This document shows positions 16,931-25,912 of a stretch of 47,395 nt of DNA, in pieces. The position numbers and the translations under genes are program-made. Where the stretch lies: positions 1 through 47,395 of the forward strand of contig JAJXUD010000033.1 in NCBI GenBank assembly GCA_021783235.1. Direction: 5' to 3'. The notes beneath the pieces are model-generated. The model was not told the DNA's origin. It ran no database searches and saw nothing but the letters and a program-made list of their open reading frames with translations. This DNA comes from Myxococcales bacterium (GTDB taxonomy: Bacteria; Myxococcota; Myxococcia; Myxococcales; JAKAPL01). Position 1 is the first letter of the stretch. Each line of letters begins with the position of its first letter.

Positions 16931-17722
16931 TCAGATGACCTTGGCTTCGTTGTGCAGCTTGTCGACGAGGGTTGCGACGTCCGGCACCTTGACGCCCCCC
17001 TTGCGGGCGGGCGGGGCCGAAAAGCGGAGCGTCGTGACCTTCGGGGTCACATCGACGCCAAGTGCCGCGGGCGTCAGCTCCTTCACCTCTTTCTTCTTCG
17101 CCTTCATGATGTTCGGGAGCGAGGCGTAACGAGGGAGGTTCAGCCGCAGGTCGACCGTCACCACCGCCGGGAGCGCGAGCTCGAGGGTCTCGAGGCCGCC
17201 GTCCACTTCACGGACGACCTTGGCCTTCGCGCCCTCGATCTGGATGCCGGGGGCCTTGGCCTTCTCCTGCTCGGACTCGAGGCTCTCGTGCTTCGAGGCG
17301 AACGTCGCCTGCCCCCAATGGAGGTACTCGGCGAGGAGCTGGCCGGCCTGGTTCTGGTCGTCGTCGATGGCCTGCTTGCCCATGAGCACGAGGTCGGGCT
17401 TCTCCTGCTCGACGATCTTCTGCAGCAGCCGCGCGACTCCGTCCGAATCGAGCGGGCCGTCGTGCTTGACGAGGATGCCGCGGTCGGCCCCCATCGCGAG
17501 CGCCTGGCGGAGCTCGCTGGTCGCCTTGTCCGAGCCGAGGGTGATCGCCACCACCTCGCCCTGGTGCTTCGCCTGGAGCCGCAGCGCCTCCTCGACCGCG
17601 ATCTCGTCGAAGGGGTTCGGCTTGTAGTTCATCCCGTCGGTCACGATGCCGCTGCCGTCGGGCTTCACCTTGATCGCCTGGTAGGGGTCTTCGACGCGCT
17701 TGACGGTGACGAGGATCTTCAC
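16931..17722 (-). CDS. etfB: Electron transfer flavoprotein beta subunit
   Basis: The 263-residue protein starts MKILVTVKRVEDPYQAIKVK and carries the conserved NPFDEIAVEEALRL region near residue 40. It also has the DDDQNQAGQLLAEYLHW-type nucleotide-binding segment, seen here as IDDDQNQAGQLLAEYL. EtfB binds AMP and holds the FAD domain of EtfA. It is the first gene of the etfBA unit, with a well-formed promoter 43-71 bases upstream. The arrangement is the usual one for short-chain fatty-acid and branched-chain amino-acid oxidation. Confidence 0.96.
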   Translation of the reverse strand: MKILVTVKRVEDPYQAIKVKPDGSGIVTDGMNYKPNPFDEIAVEEALRLQAKHQGEVVAITLGSDKATSELRQALAMGADRGILVKHDGPLDSDGVARLLQKIVEQEKPDLVLMGKQAIDDDQNQAGQLLAEYLHWGQATFASKHESLESEQEKAKAPGIQIEGAKAKVVREVDGGLETLELALPAVVTVDLRLNLPRYASLPNIMKAKKKEVKELTPAALGVDVTPKVTTLRFSAPPARKGGVKVPDVATLVDKLHNEAKVI

Positions 17723-17764
17723 GGCTCACACTCCCGAGAGAGGGGATGGCGCAATGCGTCGCGG

Positions 17765-17793
17765 ATACTAGAGAGCAGCCCCCCGCCGATCAA
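17765..17793 (-). promoter_or_regulatory. Sigma-70-type promoter for etfBA
   Basis: On the minus strand, TTGATC (17793-17788) and TAGTAT (17770-17765) are separated by 17 bases. The predicted start is near 17758, about 36 bases before the etfB ATG. Confidence 0.6.
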
Positions 17794-17807
17794 GGGGAAA
17801 ACAGGCG

Positions 17808-18455
17808 CTACTTTTTGGGGACTTTCTCCCAGTCGGAGAGGAACTTCTTGAGGCCCGCGTCGGTGAGCGGATGGCGCGCGAGCTGCTCGATCACGTTGAA
17901 TGGGATGGTCGCCACGTCGGCTCCCATCCGCGCCGCCTCGAGCACGTGGGTCGGGCTGCGGACCGAGGCGACGAGCGTCTGGGTGTCGTAGTCGTAGTTG
18001 CCGTAGATCTCGAGGATCTGCGCGACGAGCGCCATGCCGTCCTCGGAGACGTCGTCGAGCCTCCCCACGAACGGGCTCACATACGAGGCCCCCGCCTTGG
18101 CCGCCAGCAGGGCCTGCGTCGCCGAGAAGATCAGCGTGACGTTCGTGCGGATCCCCTCGGTCGTGAGCGAGCGCACCGCGCGCAGCCCGTCGGTCGTCAT
18201 CGGGATCTTCACGACGACGTTGTCGTGGATCTTCGCGAGCTCGCGCCCTTCCTTGATCATCGCCTCGGCCTCGACCGCGACGACCTCGGCGTTCACCGGC
18301 CCCTCGACCACGGCGAGGATCTCCCGCAGGACCTCCAGGAACGGCCGGCCGGTCTTCGCGACGAGCGAGGGGTTCGTCGTGACGCCGTCCACCATGCCCA
18401 TCGCATGGGCGCGCCTGATCTCGTCGATGTCCGCGGTGTCGATGAAGAATTTCAA
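17808..18455 (-). CDS. tal: Transaldolase (small, TalC/fructose-6-phosphate aldolase-like)
   Basis: The 215-residue protein is the short transaldolase type. It has [16 protein letters not shown] at the N-terminus, [13 protein letters not shown], and the Schiff-base lysine Lys83 in [11 protein letters not shown]. It also has the [17 protein letters not shown] and SPFVGRLDD motifs. The enzyme moves a dihydroxyacetone unit in the non-oxidative pentose phosphate pathway; close relatives act as fructose-6-phosphate aldolases. The start codon is TTG at 18455, preceded by AGGAG at 7 bases, and this ribosome-binding site overlaps the stop codon of the upstream collagen-like gene. The two genes are therefore coupled, although their functions look unrelated. 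Confidence 0.94.
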   Translation of the reverse strand: MKFFIDTADIDEIRRAHAMGMVDGVTTNPSLVAKTGRPFLEVLREILAVVEGPVNAEVVAVEAEAMIKEGRELAKIHDNVVVKIPMTTDGLRAVRSLTTEGIRTNVTLIFSATQALLAAKAGASYVSPFVGRLDDVSEDGMALVAQILEIYGNYDYDTQTLVASVRSPTHVLEAARMGADVATIPFNVIEQLARHPLTDAGLKKFLSDWEKVPKK

Positions 18456-18464
18456 GTTTGGCTC

Positions 18465-19556
18465 CTAGAAGCAGTCGATCGTGACGGCGCTCGGATCGCA
18501 CTCGGTCGCGATTCCGCCGAGGAACCCCACGCCAAGCGACTGGCAGTAGCGCTTGGCGCAGGTCGTGATTCCCCAGCCGTCGTTTGCGCCGCACGTGCTC
18601 GCGGAGATGACCGATCCACAGTTGACGGCCGCGCTGCTCATCACGGAATAGGGGACCGTGAACTCTTGTGAGCCGAGGCCGGGCCGGGGTCCGACCGTGT
18701 CCGGCACGATCATCACGTAGTCCTCGGAGATCTGAAAGCTCGTGCTGTCCGTCTGGTTCGTCGTCCGGATCTCGAGGTCGGTGACCGTCTTGGTGAGCGA
18801 GAACGGGACACTGAAGGAGATCCAGACGTTCGCGGCTCCGAACTCGGAGGCCGGGACCGGGCGCGAGGCGACGAGCCCCCCGAACTGCCCCGAGTTGACA
18901 TCGAGGGTCACGCTGGCCCCCGCCGGGGTCCCGTTGGTCTTCAGCCGGGTGACGTAGACGTAGCTGCCCGGGGGGAGCGTCAGGTACGGACCGAAGCGGA
19001 CGGCGTTGACGATCTCCATCGCCTTGCCGGCGCTCGCGGTCGCGTCGCCGATGATCCCGCCCGCCGCCGGGTTCGTCGTGTCGATCGGGAGCGTCTCGGC
19101 CTCGGCGTAGTAGACCTGATACGCGTTGCCGATGGTGAGCTGCGGCCCGCCGTCCGACCCGCCCTGGATCGAGAGCGTGCCGTCGATCGTCGCCGCGCCG
19201 CTGAAGGTTCCCGTGAAGGTGCCCGCGGCGCCGGGTGGGCCCATCGAGCCCGTGAGCCCGGTCGGCCCGGCCGGACCCGTGGAGCCGGTGGGACCAGTGG
19301 GACCCGTCGCCGTGCCGCTGCCGGTGCCGCCGTCCAACGCGCCCGCTCCCGTCGGCCCGGTCGCCCCCGTGGCCCCCGTGGCCCCCGACGCGCCCGCGGG
19401 GCCCGTGGGCCCCGTCGCGCCGTGGGCACCCGTCGGGCCCGAGCTGCCATTCTGACCCGAGGGGCCAGTGGGGCCCTCGGCGCCCTGGGGGCCGGTGGCG
19501 CCGGGGCAGGCGGCCAGGGCGAAGGCGGCGCAGAGGGCGAGGCGGCGAGAGGGCAT
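18465..19556 (-). CDS. Collagen-like lipoprotein
   Basis: The 363-residue protein has a signal peptide with lipobox ALAAC (Cys17). It then has Gly-X-Y triplets: about 18 uninterrupted from Gly19 to residue 71, a break around residues 72-84, and about 10 more to residue 112. The X and Y positions are mostly Pro, Ala, Thr and Ser (GPTGPSG, GATGATG). Residues 113-363 form a beta-rich globular domain ending in six cysteines around [10 protein letters not shown] and TIDCF, probably disulfide-bonded. Bacterial collagen-like proteins form trimeric stalks. A surface stalk with a C-terminal head is inferred. A good promoter lies 32-61 bases upstream. Confidence 0.88.
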   Translation of the reverse strand: MPSRRLALCAAFALAACPGATGPQGAEGPTGPSGQNGSSGPTGAHGATGPTGPAGASGATGATGATGPTGAGALDGGTGSGTATGPTGPTGSTGPAGPTGLTGSMGPPGAAGTFTGTFSGAATIDGTLSIQGGSDGGPQLTIGNAYQVYYAEAETLPIDTTNPAAGGIIGDATASAGKAMEIVNAVRFGPYLTLPPGSYVYVTRLKTNGTPAGASVTLDVNSGQFGGLVASRPVPASEFGAANVWISFSVPFSLTKTVTDLEIRTTNQTDSTSFQISEDYVMIVPDTVGPRPGLGSQEFTVPYSVMSSAAVNCGSVISASTCGANDGWGITTCAKRYCQSLGVGFLGGIATECDPSAVTIDCF

Positions 19557-19587
19557 GCGGGAGATCTCCGGCGCGGGAGCGCGCCGG

Positions 19588-19617
19588 AAGCTAGACGGCC
19601 GTTCGCTCTCCTGTCAA
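19588..19617 (-). promoter_or_regulatory. Sigma-70 promoter for the collagen-like gene and transaldolase
   Basis: On the minus strand, TTGACA (19617-19612) and TAGCTT (19593-19588) are separated by 18 bases. The predicted start is near 19581, about 25 bases before ATG 19556. Confidence 0.65.
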
Positions 19618-19704
19618 GCGAGCGCCGCCTCGCGTCGCCTCGCTTCGACCGGGTACGGCCTCGCCTCGGTCGCGCTCCTCGCCGCTGTTGCCCCAGCGAG
19701 ACTC

Positions 19705-19713
19705 TGCTATAGT
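19705..19713 (+). promoter_or_regulatory. Possible extended -10 promoter for the Ser/Thr kinase
   Basis: TGCTATAGT is an extended -10 element (TGn plus TATAGT). No good -35 box is seen at the usual distance. The leader would be only about 10 bases long before ATG 19730. Confidence 0.38.
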
Positions 19714-19729
19714 CAGCCGCGAATCCGAC

Positions 19730-21709
19730 ATGTCCACCGCCCCCAAGGAAGCCCCTCGCCTCGGCAAGTACCTCCTCCTCAAGAAGCTTGGCGGGGGCGG
19801 CATGGGGCGGGTCTACCTGGCCTCGCTGGCCGGCCCGATGGCCTTCGAGAAGAAGGTGGTCATCAAGACCATCCTGCCGGCCTACACGCAGAACAAGGAC
19901 TTCGTTCAGCTCTTCCTGAACGAGGCCCGGCTGGGCGCCCGGCTGTCGCACTCGGCGGTCGCGCAGATCTACGAGCTCGGCGAGGAGAACGGCCTCTACT
20001 ACCTCGTGATGGAGCACGTGGACGGCTGGACCTTGCGCCAGGCGATCCTCGCCGCCAAGCGGGCCAAGAAGAGCCTGAACCCGGCGCGCGTCGCCGAGGT
20101 CCTCGCCCGCTCCTGCGAGGGGCTCCATTACGCCCACACGCTCTCGGACAAGGACGGCAAGCCGCTCGGCGTCGTCCACCGCGATCTCTCGCCGCAGAAC
20201 ATCATGATCTCCCGCGAGGGGGACGTGAAGGTCATCGACTTCGGCGTGGCGCGCAGCGACCTGTCGACGAACGAGACCGTCGCCGGAACCATCAAGGGCA
20301 AGCTCTCGTACATGTCGCCCGAGCAGGCCCGGGGCGAGCGCGTCGATCTGCGCTCCGACATCTTCGCGCTCGGCGTCGTGCTCTACGAGGCGCTCACCAA
20401 CCGCAACCCCTTCGACCTCGACTCGCCGCTTTCGATTCTGCGCGCCCTCGAGACGCTCGACCCGCCGGCGCTCAAGTACGTCGACGCCGCGCTCGGCCCT
20501 TTCGACCCCATCGTCCGCCGCTGCCTGCAGAAGGACAAGGATCTGCGCTACCCGGACTGCCGAGAGTTACGGATGGATCTTCTGGGCGTGCTCGAGCGGG
20601 CCCGGGCGAGCCAGCGCGACCACCTCGGAAGCTGGGCGGCGTCGGTCCTCGAGGGCGTTCCCACCGCCGCCGATCCGCTCGGAGCGGGCGGGGATCCGGG
20701 CGGCGACGGCTCGCGCACCCAGGTCGAGGCGGTGCCGAACCCGTTCGAGGGGCCGCACGATCCCGGCGAGGCGTTGCCCGACGAGCCCGAGGCGGAGCTG
20801 CCGCTCGAGGCCCAGGCGACGATGCTCAAGCCGGAGCCCGTGAGGGCGGCTGTCCCAAAGACCGAGCAGGCGACGGTGCTTCGGCCGCACGGCTCGTTAC
20901 CAGCTCCCGCGGGGCCGTCTCACCCTCCGGCGAGGCGGCCCGCCGCACCGCCCGCATTGCCGCCGGACGACGATTTCGAGGACGACGTCTCGCATGTGAG
21001 TGGCCTGCGTCGCTCGCCGCCCTGGCTCCTCATCGGCGCGGCGACCGCCACCGCGGGCCTCGTCCTCATCGCGGTCGTGGTGAAGATGCGCCGTCCCGCC
21101 CCCCCGAGCCCGGCCGCCGCCGCGATTCCGCCTGCGAACCCGGCTCAGCCTCCCGAGCCGCCGGCGGCGCCCCCACCGGAGCCCTCGAAGCAGGTCGCCG
21201 CCGCGGCGCCGCTGCCGCCGGCCGAGCCTGCTCCATCTCCCGCTCCGTCCGAGGTCGTGCCGGAACCCGCTGTGGCCGAGCCGGAGCCCGTCGCCGCGGT
21301 CGAGAGGCCTCGCCACCACCGGCGCCGCGCGGCGTCCTCGAACGCGACCGCGGCGCCGCCAGTGGTGATGGCCGAGGCGCCGATCGAAGGGCTCGTCATC
21401 CGCACGCTCGGCGAGACGCGGGCGGTCGACCCGTCCGGACAGCTCGTGAATTCGCACGTCCCGCAGCCGACGAGCGCGCGCCTCACCATCGGCAGCCTGA
21501 CGGTCAAGCTCTCGGAGTCTCGCCAGGGCGGCGCACGGCTCCTCTCGATCGCGAGCCAGCCCTGGGCGATCGCCTCGGTCGACGGCGTCTCCCGGGGCAA
21601 GACTCCGCTCGCCGCCGTTCCACTTCCCGACCACGGCCTTCGGCTCGAGCTCATCCGGCCCGGGATGGACGCGCCCGCGGTCCTGCAGATCCGCCCCTCG
21701 GGGCAATAG
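19730..21709 (+). CDS. Membrane-anchored Ser/Thr protein kinase
   Basis: The 659-residue protein has an intact eukaryote-like kinase domain (about 14-290). It contains the glycine loop LGGGGMGRVYLAS, the lysine VVIK (Lys46), VHRDLSPQNIM (near 147), VIDFGVARS (near 168) and MSPEQARGE. An acidic juxtamembrane region with Pro and Glu follows (about 300-425). A single transmembrane helix is near 430-450 (WLLIGAATATAGLVLIAVVV). The outer part is a Pro/Ala-rich stalk, then a PEGA-like domain near the C-terminus (SVDGVSRGKTPLAAVPLP). It probably senses a periplasmic signal and phosphorylates cytoplasmic targets. ATG 19730 is preferred because the kinase domain follows at once. The next gene starts 12 bases downstream. 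Confidence 0.95.
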   Translation: MSTAPKEAPRLGKYLLLKKLGGGGMGRVYLASLAGPMAFEKKVVIKTILPAYTQNKDFVQLFLNEARLGARLSHSAVAQIYELGEENGLYYLVMEHVDGWTLRQAILAAKRAKKSLNPARVAEVLARSCEGLHYAHTLSDKDGKPLGVVHRDLSPQNIMISREGDVKVIDFGVARSDLSTNETVAGTIKGKLSYMSPEQARGERVDLRSDIFALGVVLYEALTNRNPFDLDSPLSILRALETLDPPALKYVDAALGPFDPIVRRCLQKDKDLRYPDCRELRMDLLGVLERARASQRDHLGSWAASVLEGVPTAADPLGAGGDPGGDGSRTQVEAVPNPFEGPHDPGEALPDEPEAELPLEAQATMLKPEPVRAAVPKTEQATVLRPHGSLPAPAGPSHPPARRPAAPPALPPDDDFEDDVSHVSGLRRSPPWLLIGAATATAGLVLIAVVVKMRRPAPPSPAAAAIPPANPAQPPEPPAAPPPEPSKQVAAAAPLPPAEPAPSPAPSEVVPEPAVAEPEPVAAVERPRHHRRRAASSNATAAPPVVMAEAPIEGLVIRTLGETRAVDPSGQLVNSHVPQPTSARLTIGSLTVKLSESRQGGARLLSIASQPWAIASVDGVSRGKTPLAAVPLPDHGLRLELIRPGMDAPAVLQIRPSGQ

Positions 21710-21721
21710 GAGAACCACCCG

Positions 21722-22543
21722 ATGCAGCTTCGCCACCCGTGGACGCTCGGCCTCTCGCTCCTCTGCCTCGCGTTGCCCGCCGCCGCGCAGGAGGCCCCCG
21801 TCGGCCCCGCGCTCGATCACACGCCCGTCGTCCACGCCACCCCGGGCGAGCCGCTCACGCTGACGGCCACCATCCACAGCGGCAACGGCGTCTTTCAGCC
21901 GATCGTCTCCTTCCGCCACGTCGGCGAGGCCGCCTGGGTCAAGGTCCCGCTGCTCCCCTCGGGCGGCGACCTCTATTCGGCAACGATCCCTGGCGCCTCG
22001 CTCGGCAGCGACATCGAGTACTACCTCGAGGCCTACGACAACGACGGCAACGGGCCGGCGCGCGCGGGGAGCGCGGATGTCCCCTTCCGCATCTCGGTGG
22101 GCGGAGGCGCCGCGCCGTTCGTTTCGACGGCCGCGCGCGAGACCAGCGCCCAGACCGCCGTCCAGCCGCCGGCTCCGGCGCCGAGCGCCGAGGCGAAGAA
22201 GCAGACGGGGGTGGACGGCCGGACGATCGGGGGCGTCGCGGCGCTGGCCGTCGGCGTGGTCGGCGGCGTGGTCTGCGGCTACGGGGTCTACCAGCGCAGC
22301 GCCGCCGTCACGAACGCGAACAGCGCGAGCGCCGCGGTCCGCCCGCAGTACTACCCTGAGATCTCCGAGTTCACCGCGGTCGGGATCGGCGGCGGCGTCG
22401 TCGCCGTGGCCGCCATCGCGACCGGCGTCTACCTGCTCGCGAGCGGCTCGAAGGACGAGGCGCCGGCTGCCTCGCCCTCCGGCGGCCTCTCCGTGGCGCC
22501 GCTCCCCGGCGGAGCCGTGGCGGCCTTCTCGGGAAGCTGGTAG
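21722..22543 (+). CDS. Secreted/membrane protein encoded with the kinase
   Basis: The 273-residue protein has a signal peptide (MQLRHPWTLGLSLLCLALPAAAQ). A beta-sandwich-like domain follows (about 35-130, with ATIHSGNGVFQPIVSFRHVG and YYLEAYDNDGNGPA). Then come an Ala/Pro linker and two hydrophobic helices (about 170-190 and 220-242). The domain ending in DNDGNGPA resembles the beta-sandwich found in many myxobacterial PEGA/kinase-associated proteins. The start lies 12 bases after the kinase stop, so it is likely a partner or ligand-facing subunit of the kinase. That role is inferred. Confidence 0.75.
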   Translation: MQLRHPWTLGLSLLCLALPAAAQEAPVGPALDHTPVVHATPGEPLTLTATIHSGNGVFQPIVSFRHVGEAAWVKVPLLPSGGDLYSATIPGASLGSDIEYYLEAYDNDGNGPARAGSADVPFRISVGGGAAPFVSTAARETSAQTAVQPPAPAPSAEAKKQTGVDGRTIGGVAALAVGVVGGVVCGYGVYQRSAAVTNANSASAAVRPQYYPEISEFTAVGIGGGVVAVAAIATGVYLLASGSKDEAPAASPSGGLSVAPLPGGAVAAFSGSW

Positions 22544-22563
22544 GAGGGGCTCCGGATCGTCCC

Positions 22564-22583
22564 GGCCGGATGCTCCGGCCTTT
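22564..22583 (+). terminator. Possible terminator after the kinase operon
   Basis: GGCCGGA (22564-22570) pairs with TCCGGCC (22574-22580) around a 3-base loop, with TTT after it. The U-tract is short, so termination may be weak. Confidence 0.4.
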
Positions 22584-22629
22584 GGCCTCCCGTCAGCCGG
22601 CCGTGCCGGCTTCCTTCATGGAGTCCCAG

Positions 22630-24072
22630 ATGACCTTCGACAGTAGGCCGCAGCCGGCCGCCCAGGCGTCGCACGACACCCTGAATCCGCCCGAGCTCGT
22701 CCGTTTCATGCTCTCGGGCTGGAAGGCGCGGCGCCCGAAGGTCGCGCCCCTCCGGGGCCTCGCGCGCTTTTCCGAGCGGCGGGCGAAGCTCTCGGCGCTC
22801 TTCCCCGGCGAGGCGCTCGTCGTCCCCACCGGCCACGAGAAGGTGCGGGCGAACGACACGACCTACCGCTTCCGCCCCGGAAGCGATTTCTACTACCTCA
22901 CCGGCAACCAGGAGCCCGACTGCGTCCTCGTGCTCGTGCCGCGGGCACGCGCCGGCCACGAGGCGCTGCTGTTCGTCGAGCCGAACCCGGGCCGCGGCTC
23001 CCCCACCTTCTTCACCGATCGGGCGAAGGGCGAGCTCTGGGTCGGGCCGAGGCTCGGCGTCCCCGAGAGCCGCGCCCGCTACGGCGTCGATCGCTGCGAG
23101 GGACTGCCAGCGCTGCCGGCCTTCCTGCGCGGCCTCGGCGAGGACCGAACGCCCCGCCACCGGGTCGTGCGCGGCGTGGACCCCGAGCTGGACGGCCAGC
23201 TTCCCGGCCGCCGCGAGGAGGATCGCGCGCTCGCGACCGCCCTCTCCGAGCTCCGGCTCATCAAGGATTCGCTCGAGATAGCCGCCCTGCAGAAGGCCAT
23301 CGATTCCACTCGAAATGCCTTCGAGGACGTGGTGCGCGCCCTCTCGCGCTGCCACAGCGAGCGCGAGGTCGAGGGGATCTTCAACCTGCGCGCTCGGGTC
23401 GAGGGGAACGACGTCGGCTACGGCACGATCGCGGCCGCAGGCGCCAACGCCACCATTCTCCACTGGACCCGCAACGACGGCCGGGTCGAGAAGGGCGACC
23501 TCCTGCTGCTCGATGCGGGGGTCGAGGGGAACGAGCTCTACACCGCCGACGTGACGCGCACGATCCCGATCTCGGGGAGGTTCACGCCGCCGCAGCGCGA
23601 GATCTACGAGTTCGTGCTCGCCGCCCAGGCCGCGGCCTACCGCGAGGTGCGTCCGGGTCGCGACTTCATGGCGCCCCACCGGGCCGCGATGGTGGTCCTC
23701 GCTCACGGCCTCTTCGATCTCGGCATCCTGAAGCTCCCTCCCGAGGAGGCGCTGCAGGACGAGAAGCAGCTCTACAAGCGCTACTCGCTCCACAACGTCT
23801 CGCACATGCTCGGCCTCGACGTGCACGACTGCGCGATGGCCCGCGCCGAGGCCTACAAGTATGGCGCGCTCGCCCCCGGCATGGTGCTCACCGTGGAGCC
23901 CGGGCTCTACTTCCAGCCGGACGACCTCACCGTGCCCGCGAAGTACCGCGGCATCGGCGTACGCATCGAGGACGACGTCCTCGTGACCAAGAGCGGCTGC
24001 CGCGTGCTCACGAAGGACTTCCCGAGCGCGGTGAAGGACGTCGAGCGCTGGGTCCAGCGGGCCCGGAAGTAA
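22630..24072 (+). CDS. Xaa-Pro aminopeptidase (aminopeptidase P, M24B)
   Basis: The 480-residue protein has an AMP_N domain (about 30-165, with YRFRPGSDFYYLTGNQEPD) and a pita-bread M24 peptidase domain. All five metal ligands are present: Asp295 (LLLDAGVE), Asp307 (YTADVTRT), His392 (HNVSHMLGLDVHD), Glu423 (TVEPGLYF) and Glu447 (VRIEDDVLV). The enzyme removes N-terminal residues ahead of proline and uses two manganese ions. The start at 22630 is chosen because GGAG lies 6 bases upstream; ATG 22618 is an alternative. There is no signal peptide, so it is cytoplasmic and likely works in peptide turnover. Confidence 0.95.
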   Translation: MTFDSRPQPAAQASHDTLNPPELVRFMLSGWKARRPKVAPLRGLARFSERRAKLSALFPGEALVVPTGHEKVRANDTTYRFRPGSDFYYLTGNQEPDCVLVLVPRARAGHEALLFVEPNPGRGSPTFFTDRAKGELWVGPRLGVPESRARYGVDRCEGLPALPAFLRGLGEDRTPRHRVVRGVDPELDGQLPGRREEDRALATALSELRLIKDSLEIAALQKAIDSTRNAFEDVVRALSRCHSEREVEGIFNLRARVEGNDVGYGTIAAAGANATILHWTRNDGRVEKGDLLLLDAGVEGNELYTADVTRTIPISGRFTPPQREIYEFVLAAQAAAYREVRPGRDFMAPHRAAMVVLAHGLFDLGILKLPPEEALQDEKQLYKRYSLHNVSHMLGLDVHDCAMARAEAYKYGALAPGMVLTVEPGLYFQPDDLTVPAKYRGIGVRIEDDVLVTKSGCRVLTKDFPSAVKDVERWVQRARK

Positions 24073-24199
24073 CGCCGGGGAGCGCTCGCCGATTCGATCC
24101 CAATCGGGCGCCCGCGGGCGTTCGAGACTTGACGTGTAGGCCGAGGTGGGAGGAGCGCCGCCTTGAACGGCCCGCCGCGCGATTGTAGAAGGCTCGGCC

Positions 24200-25912
24200 A
24201 TGAAACCTCTCCTCCGGTTGCTCGCCCTCGGGGCGCTCGCTCTCATCGCCTCGTGTAGCTGCCACAACACCCTCGGGGGGGTGAACGGCTCGCTCACGGC
24301 CTCGCCGCCGAGCGTCGACTTCGGCAAGCAGGCGATGGGCTCGACGAAGACCGTCACCGTCGTCATCACGAATGCGGGGAGCGCCCCGGTGACGCTCGAG
24401 AGCGTCTCCATCTCGGGCGACGCCCATTCGGCCTTCAAGGCGACCCTCGCCTCGGTGAGCCTCGGCATCGGCGAGACGGCGAAGATGACGGTCAGCTACG
24501 ATCCACCCGCCCAGGAGCAGGACAGCGCCACGGCCGAGGTACAGAACGACACGGGGACGCCGCTCGGCGTGCCCCTCTCGGGGACGGGGGCGGATCCGTG
24601 CTTTGGGATCAGCTGCAACGGGACGAACGGCTCCTGCACGGGGACGTGCGAGAGCGGCAAGTGCGTCTACCAGGGCGCCTGCTCGGACAAGTCGCAGTGC
24701 CTCTCGAACGGCACGTGCAACCCGACGACCGGCGCCTGCGAGGGGACGAGCGACTGCGAGAAGCCGGGCAACGGAACCTGCAACGGTAACGAACTCACGG
24801 GCGACGTCGCGCCGGGAAGCTGTGACCAGGGGACCGGCCAGTGCAATTACAACCACACGACCGTCAGCTGCGACTGCGCCTGTGTGCAGAACGGAAGCCA
24901 GGCGAGCTGCGTCTACAACTGGGCGCCGGTCCCGGGGGCGCCCACGGGCGAGGTCTCGAGCGTCTGGGCGAGCGGCCAGCAGGCGGGAGATCTCTGGCTC
25001 GACGTGATCAACCGGGCGAGCGCCCAGGCGGTCTTCAACCCGCAGACGATCTACCACGCGACGGGCGGCGCCTGGAGCCAGGCGGCGCAGATGGGGAATG
25101 CGCAAAACCCGTTCTGCCAGGGGCCGGGCTGTGGGCTCCTCCTCTCGGGTTCGTCCGACGGCGACCTCTACGGCGCGGTGGACTGCACGAGCGTCACGGG
25201 CTCGGGCGCGCAGGCGACCTGCGCCGCCGGCGGCGCTTGGCACTACACGGGCGGCAGCAGCGGGTCGGACGAAGGTTTCCCAACGATCAACGCGAGCACC
25301 GTCGACCTGCCGCTGACGCCGATCCTGGACCTCGGCGGCACCGGCTTCGCGCTCAACACGGACCCCACCGGCCCCGAGCTCGTCTCGAATGCGGGCGGAG
25401 CCTGGACGGCCACCCACAACTTCCACTGGTACTGCCAGGCGCTCGGCGCGATCTGGGGCACCTCGGCGAGCGACCTGTGGGTCTCGTGGGGCTGCACGAG
25501 CAGCGGCAATGGGAACGTCGGCAACGGCGTCATCGCCTACTGGGACGGCACGACGCAGGACACGACGAGCGGCAAGACGATGAAGCTCGCCTCGGGCGAG
25601 TATTCGGACGCCATGTGGGGCAGCGGCGACTCGGACGTCTGGGCGGTCGGTACGCACCGCTGGCACTACGACGGCTCGAGCTGGTCGCAGGATCCCTCGA
25701 CCCCGCCGGGACCGGACAGCGCGCTCTGGGGCAACGGGACGGACTACTTCGCGGGCGGTGGCTACCCGGACCTCTACCACTACACCAAGGCGAACGGCTG
25801 GCAGATGGAGTGCATCCAGCCGGGCTACGGGGGCCCGTCGGTGACCTCGCTCGCGAGCGACGGCACGAGCGTCTACGCGGCTACCGCGAGCGGCCTGATG
25901 GTGCGGCAGTAG
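24200..25912 (+). CDS. Cys-rich lipoprotein with ASH-like domain
   Basis: The 570-residue protein has a signal peptide with lipobox LIASC. Residues about 35-130 resemble an ASH/SPD-2/Hydin beta-sandwich (VDFGKQAMGSTKTVTVVITN, then ISGDAHSAFKA). A region with about 20 cysteines follows (135-240, with CNGTNGSCTGTCESGKC). The C-terminal part (about 245-570) has WASG/LWGNG-type segments repeated every 40-60 residues (SSVWASGQQAGDLWLDV, AIWGTSASDLWVSWG, MWGSGDSDVWAVGT, ALWGNGTDYFAGGG), like a beta-propeller. This architecture is common in surface lipoproteins of myxobacteria. The function is unknown. The 3' end overlaps the convergent lipoprotein gene by 32 bases. Confidence 0.85.
   Translation: MKPLLRLLALGALALIASCSCHNTLGGVNGSLTASPPSVDFGKQAMGSTKTVTVVITNAGSAPVTLESVSISGDAHSAFKATLASVSLGIGETAKMTVSYDPPAQEQDSATAEVQNDTGTPLGVPLSGTGADPCFGISCNGTNGSCTGTCESGKCVYQGACSDKSQCLSNGTCNPTTGACEGTSDCEKPGNGTCNGNELTGDVAPGSCDQGTGQCNYNHTTVSCDCACVQNGSQASCVYNWAPVPGAPTGEVSSVWASGQQAGDLWLDVINRASAQAVFNPQTIYHATGGAWSQAAQMGNAQNPFCQGPGCGLLLSGSSDGDLYGAVDCTSVTGSGAQATCAAGGAWHYTGGSSGSDEGFPTINASTVDLPLTPILDLGGTGFALNTDPTGPELVSNAGGAWTATHNFHWYCQALGAIWGTSASDLWVSWGCTSSGNGNVGNGVIAYWDGTTQDTTSGKTMKLASGEYSDAMWGSGDSDVWAVGTHRWHYDGSSWSQDPSTPPGPDSALWGNGTDYFAGGGYPDLYHYTKANGWQMECIQPGYGGPSVTSLASDGTSVYAATASGLMVRQ

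Noticed and set aside
19468-22359. Long open frame of about 960 codons over the Ser/Thr kinase and the next gene
   Set aside because: Its translation is Arg/Gly/Pro-rich with no domain, as expected for a shadow of a high-GC gene. The kinase frame has intact catalytic motifs.
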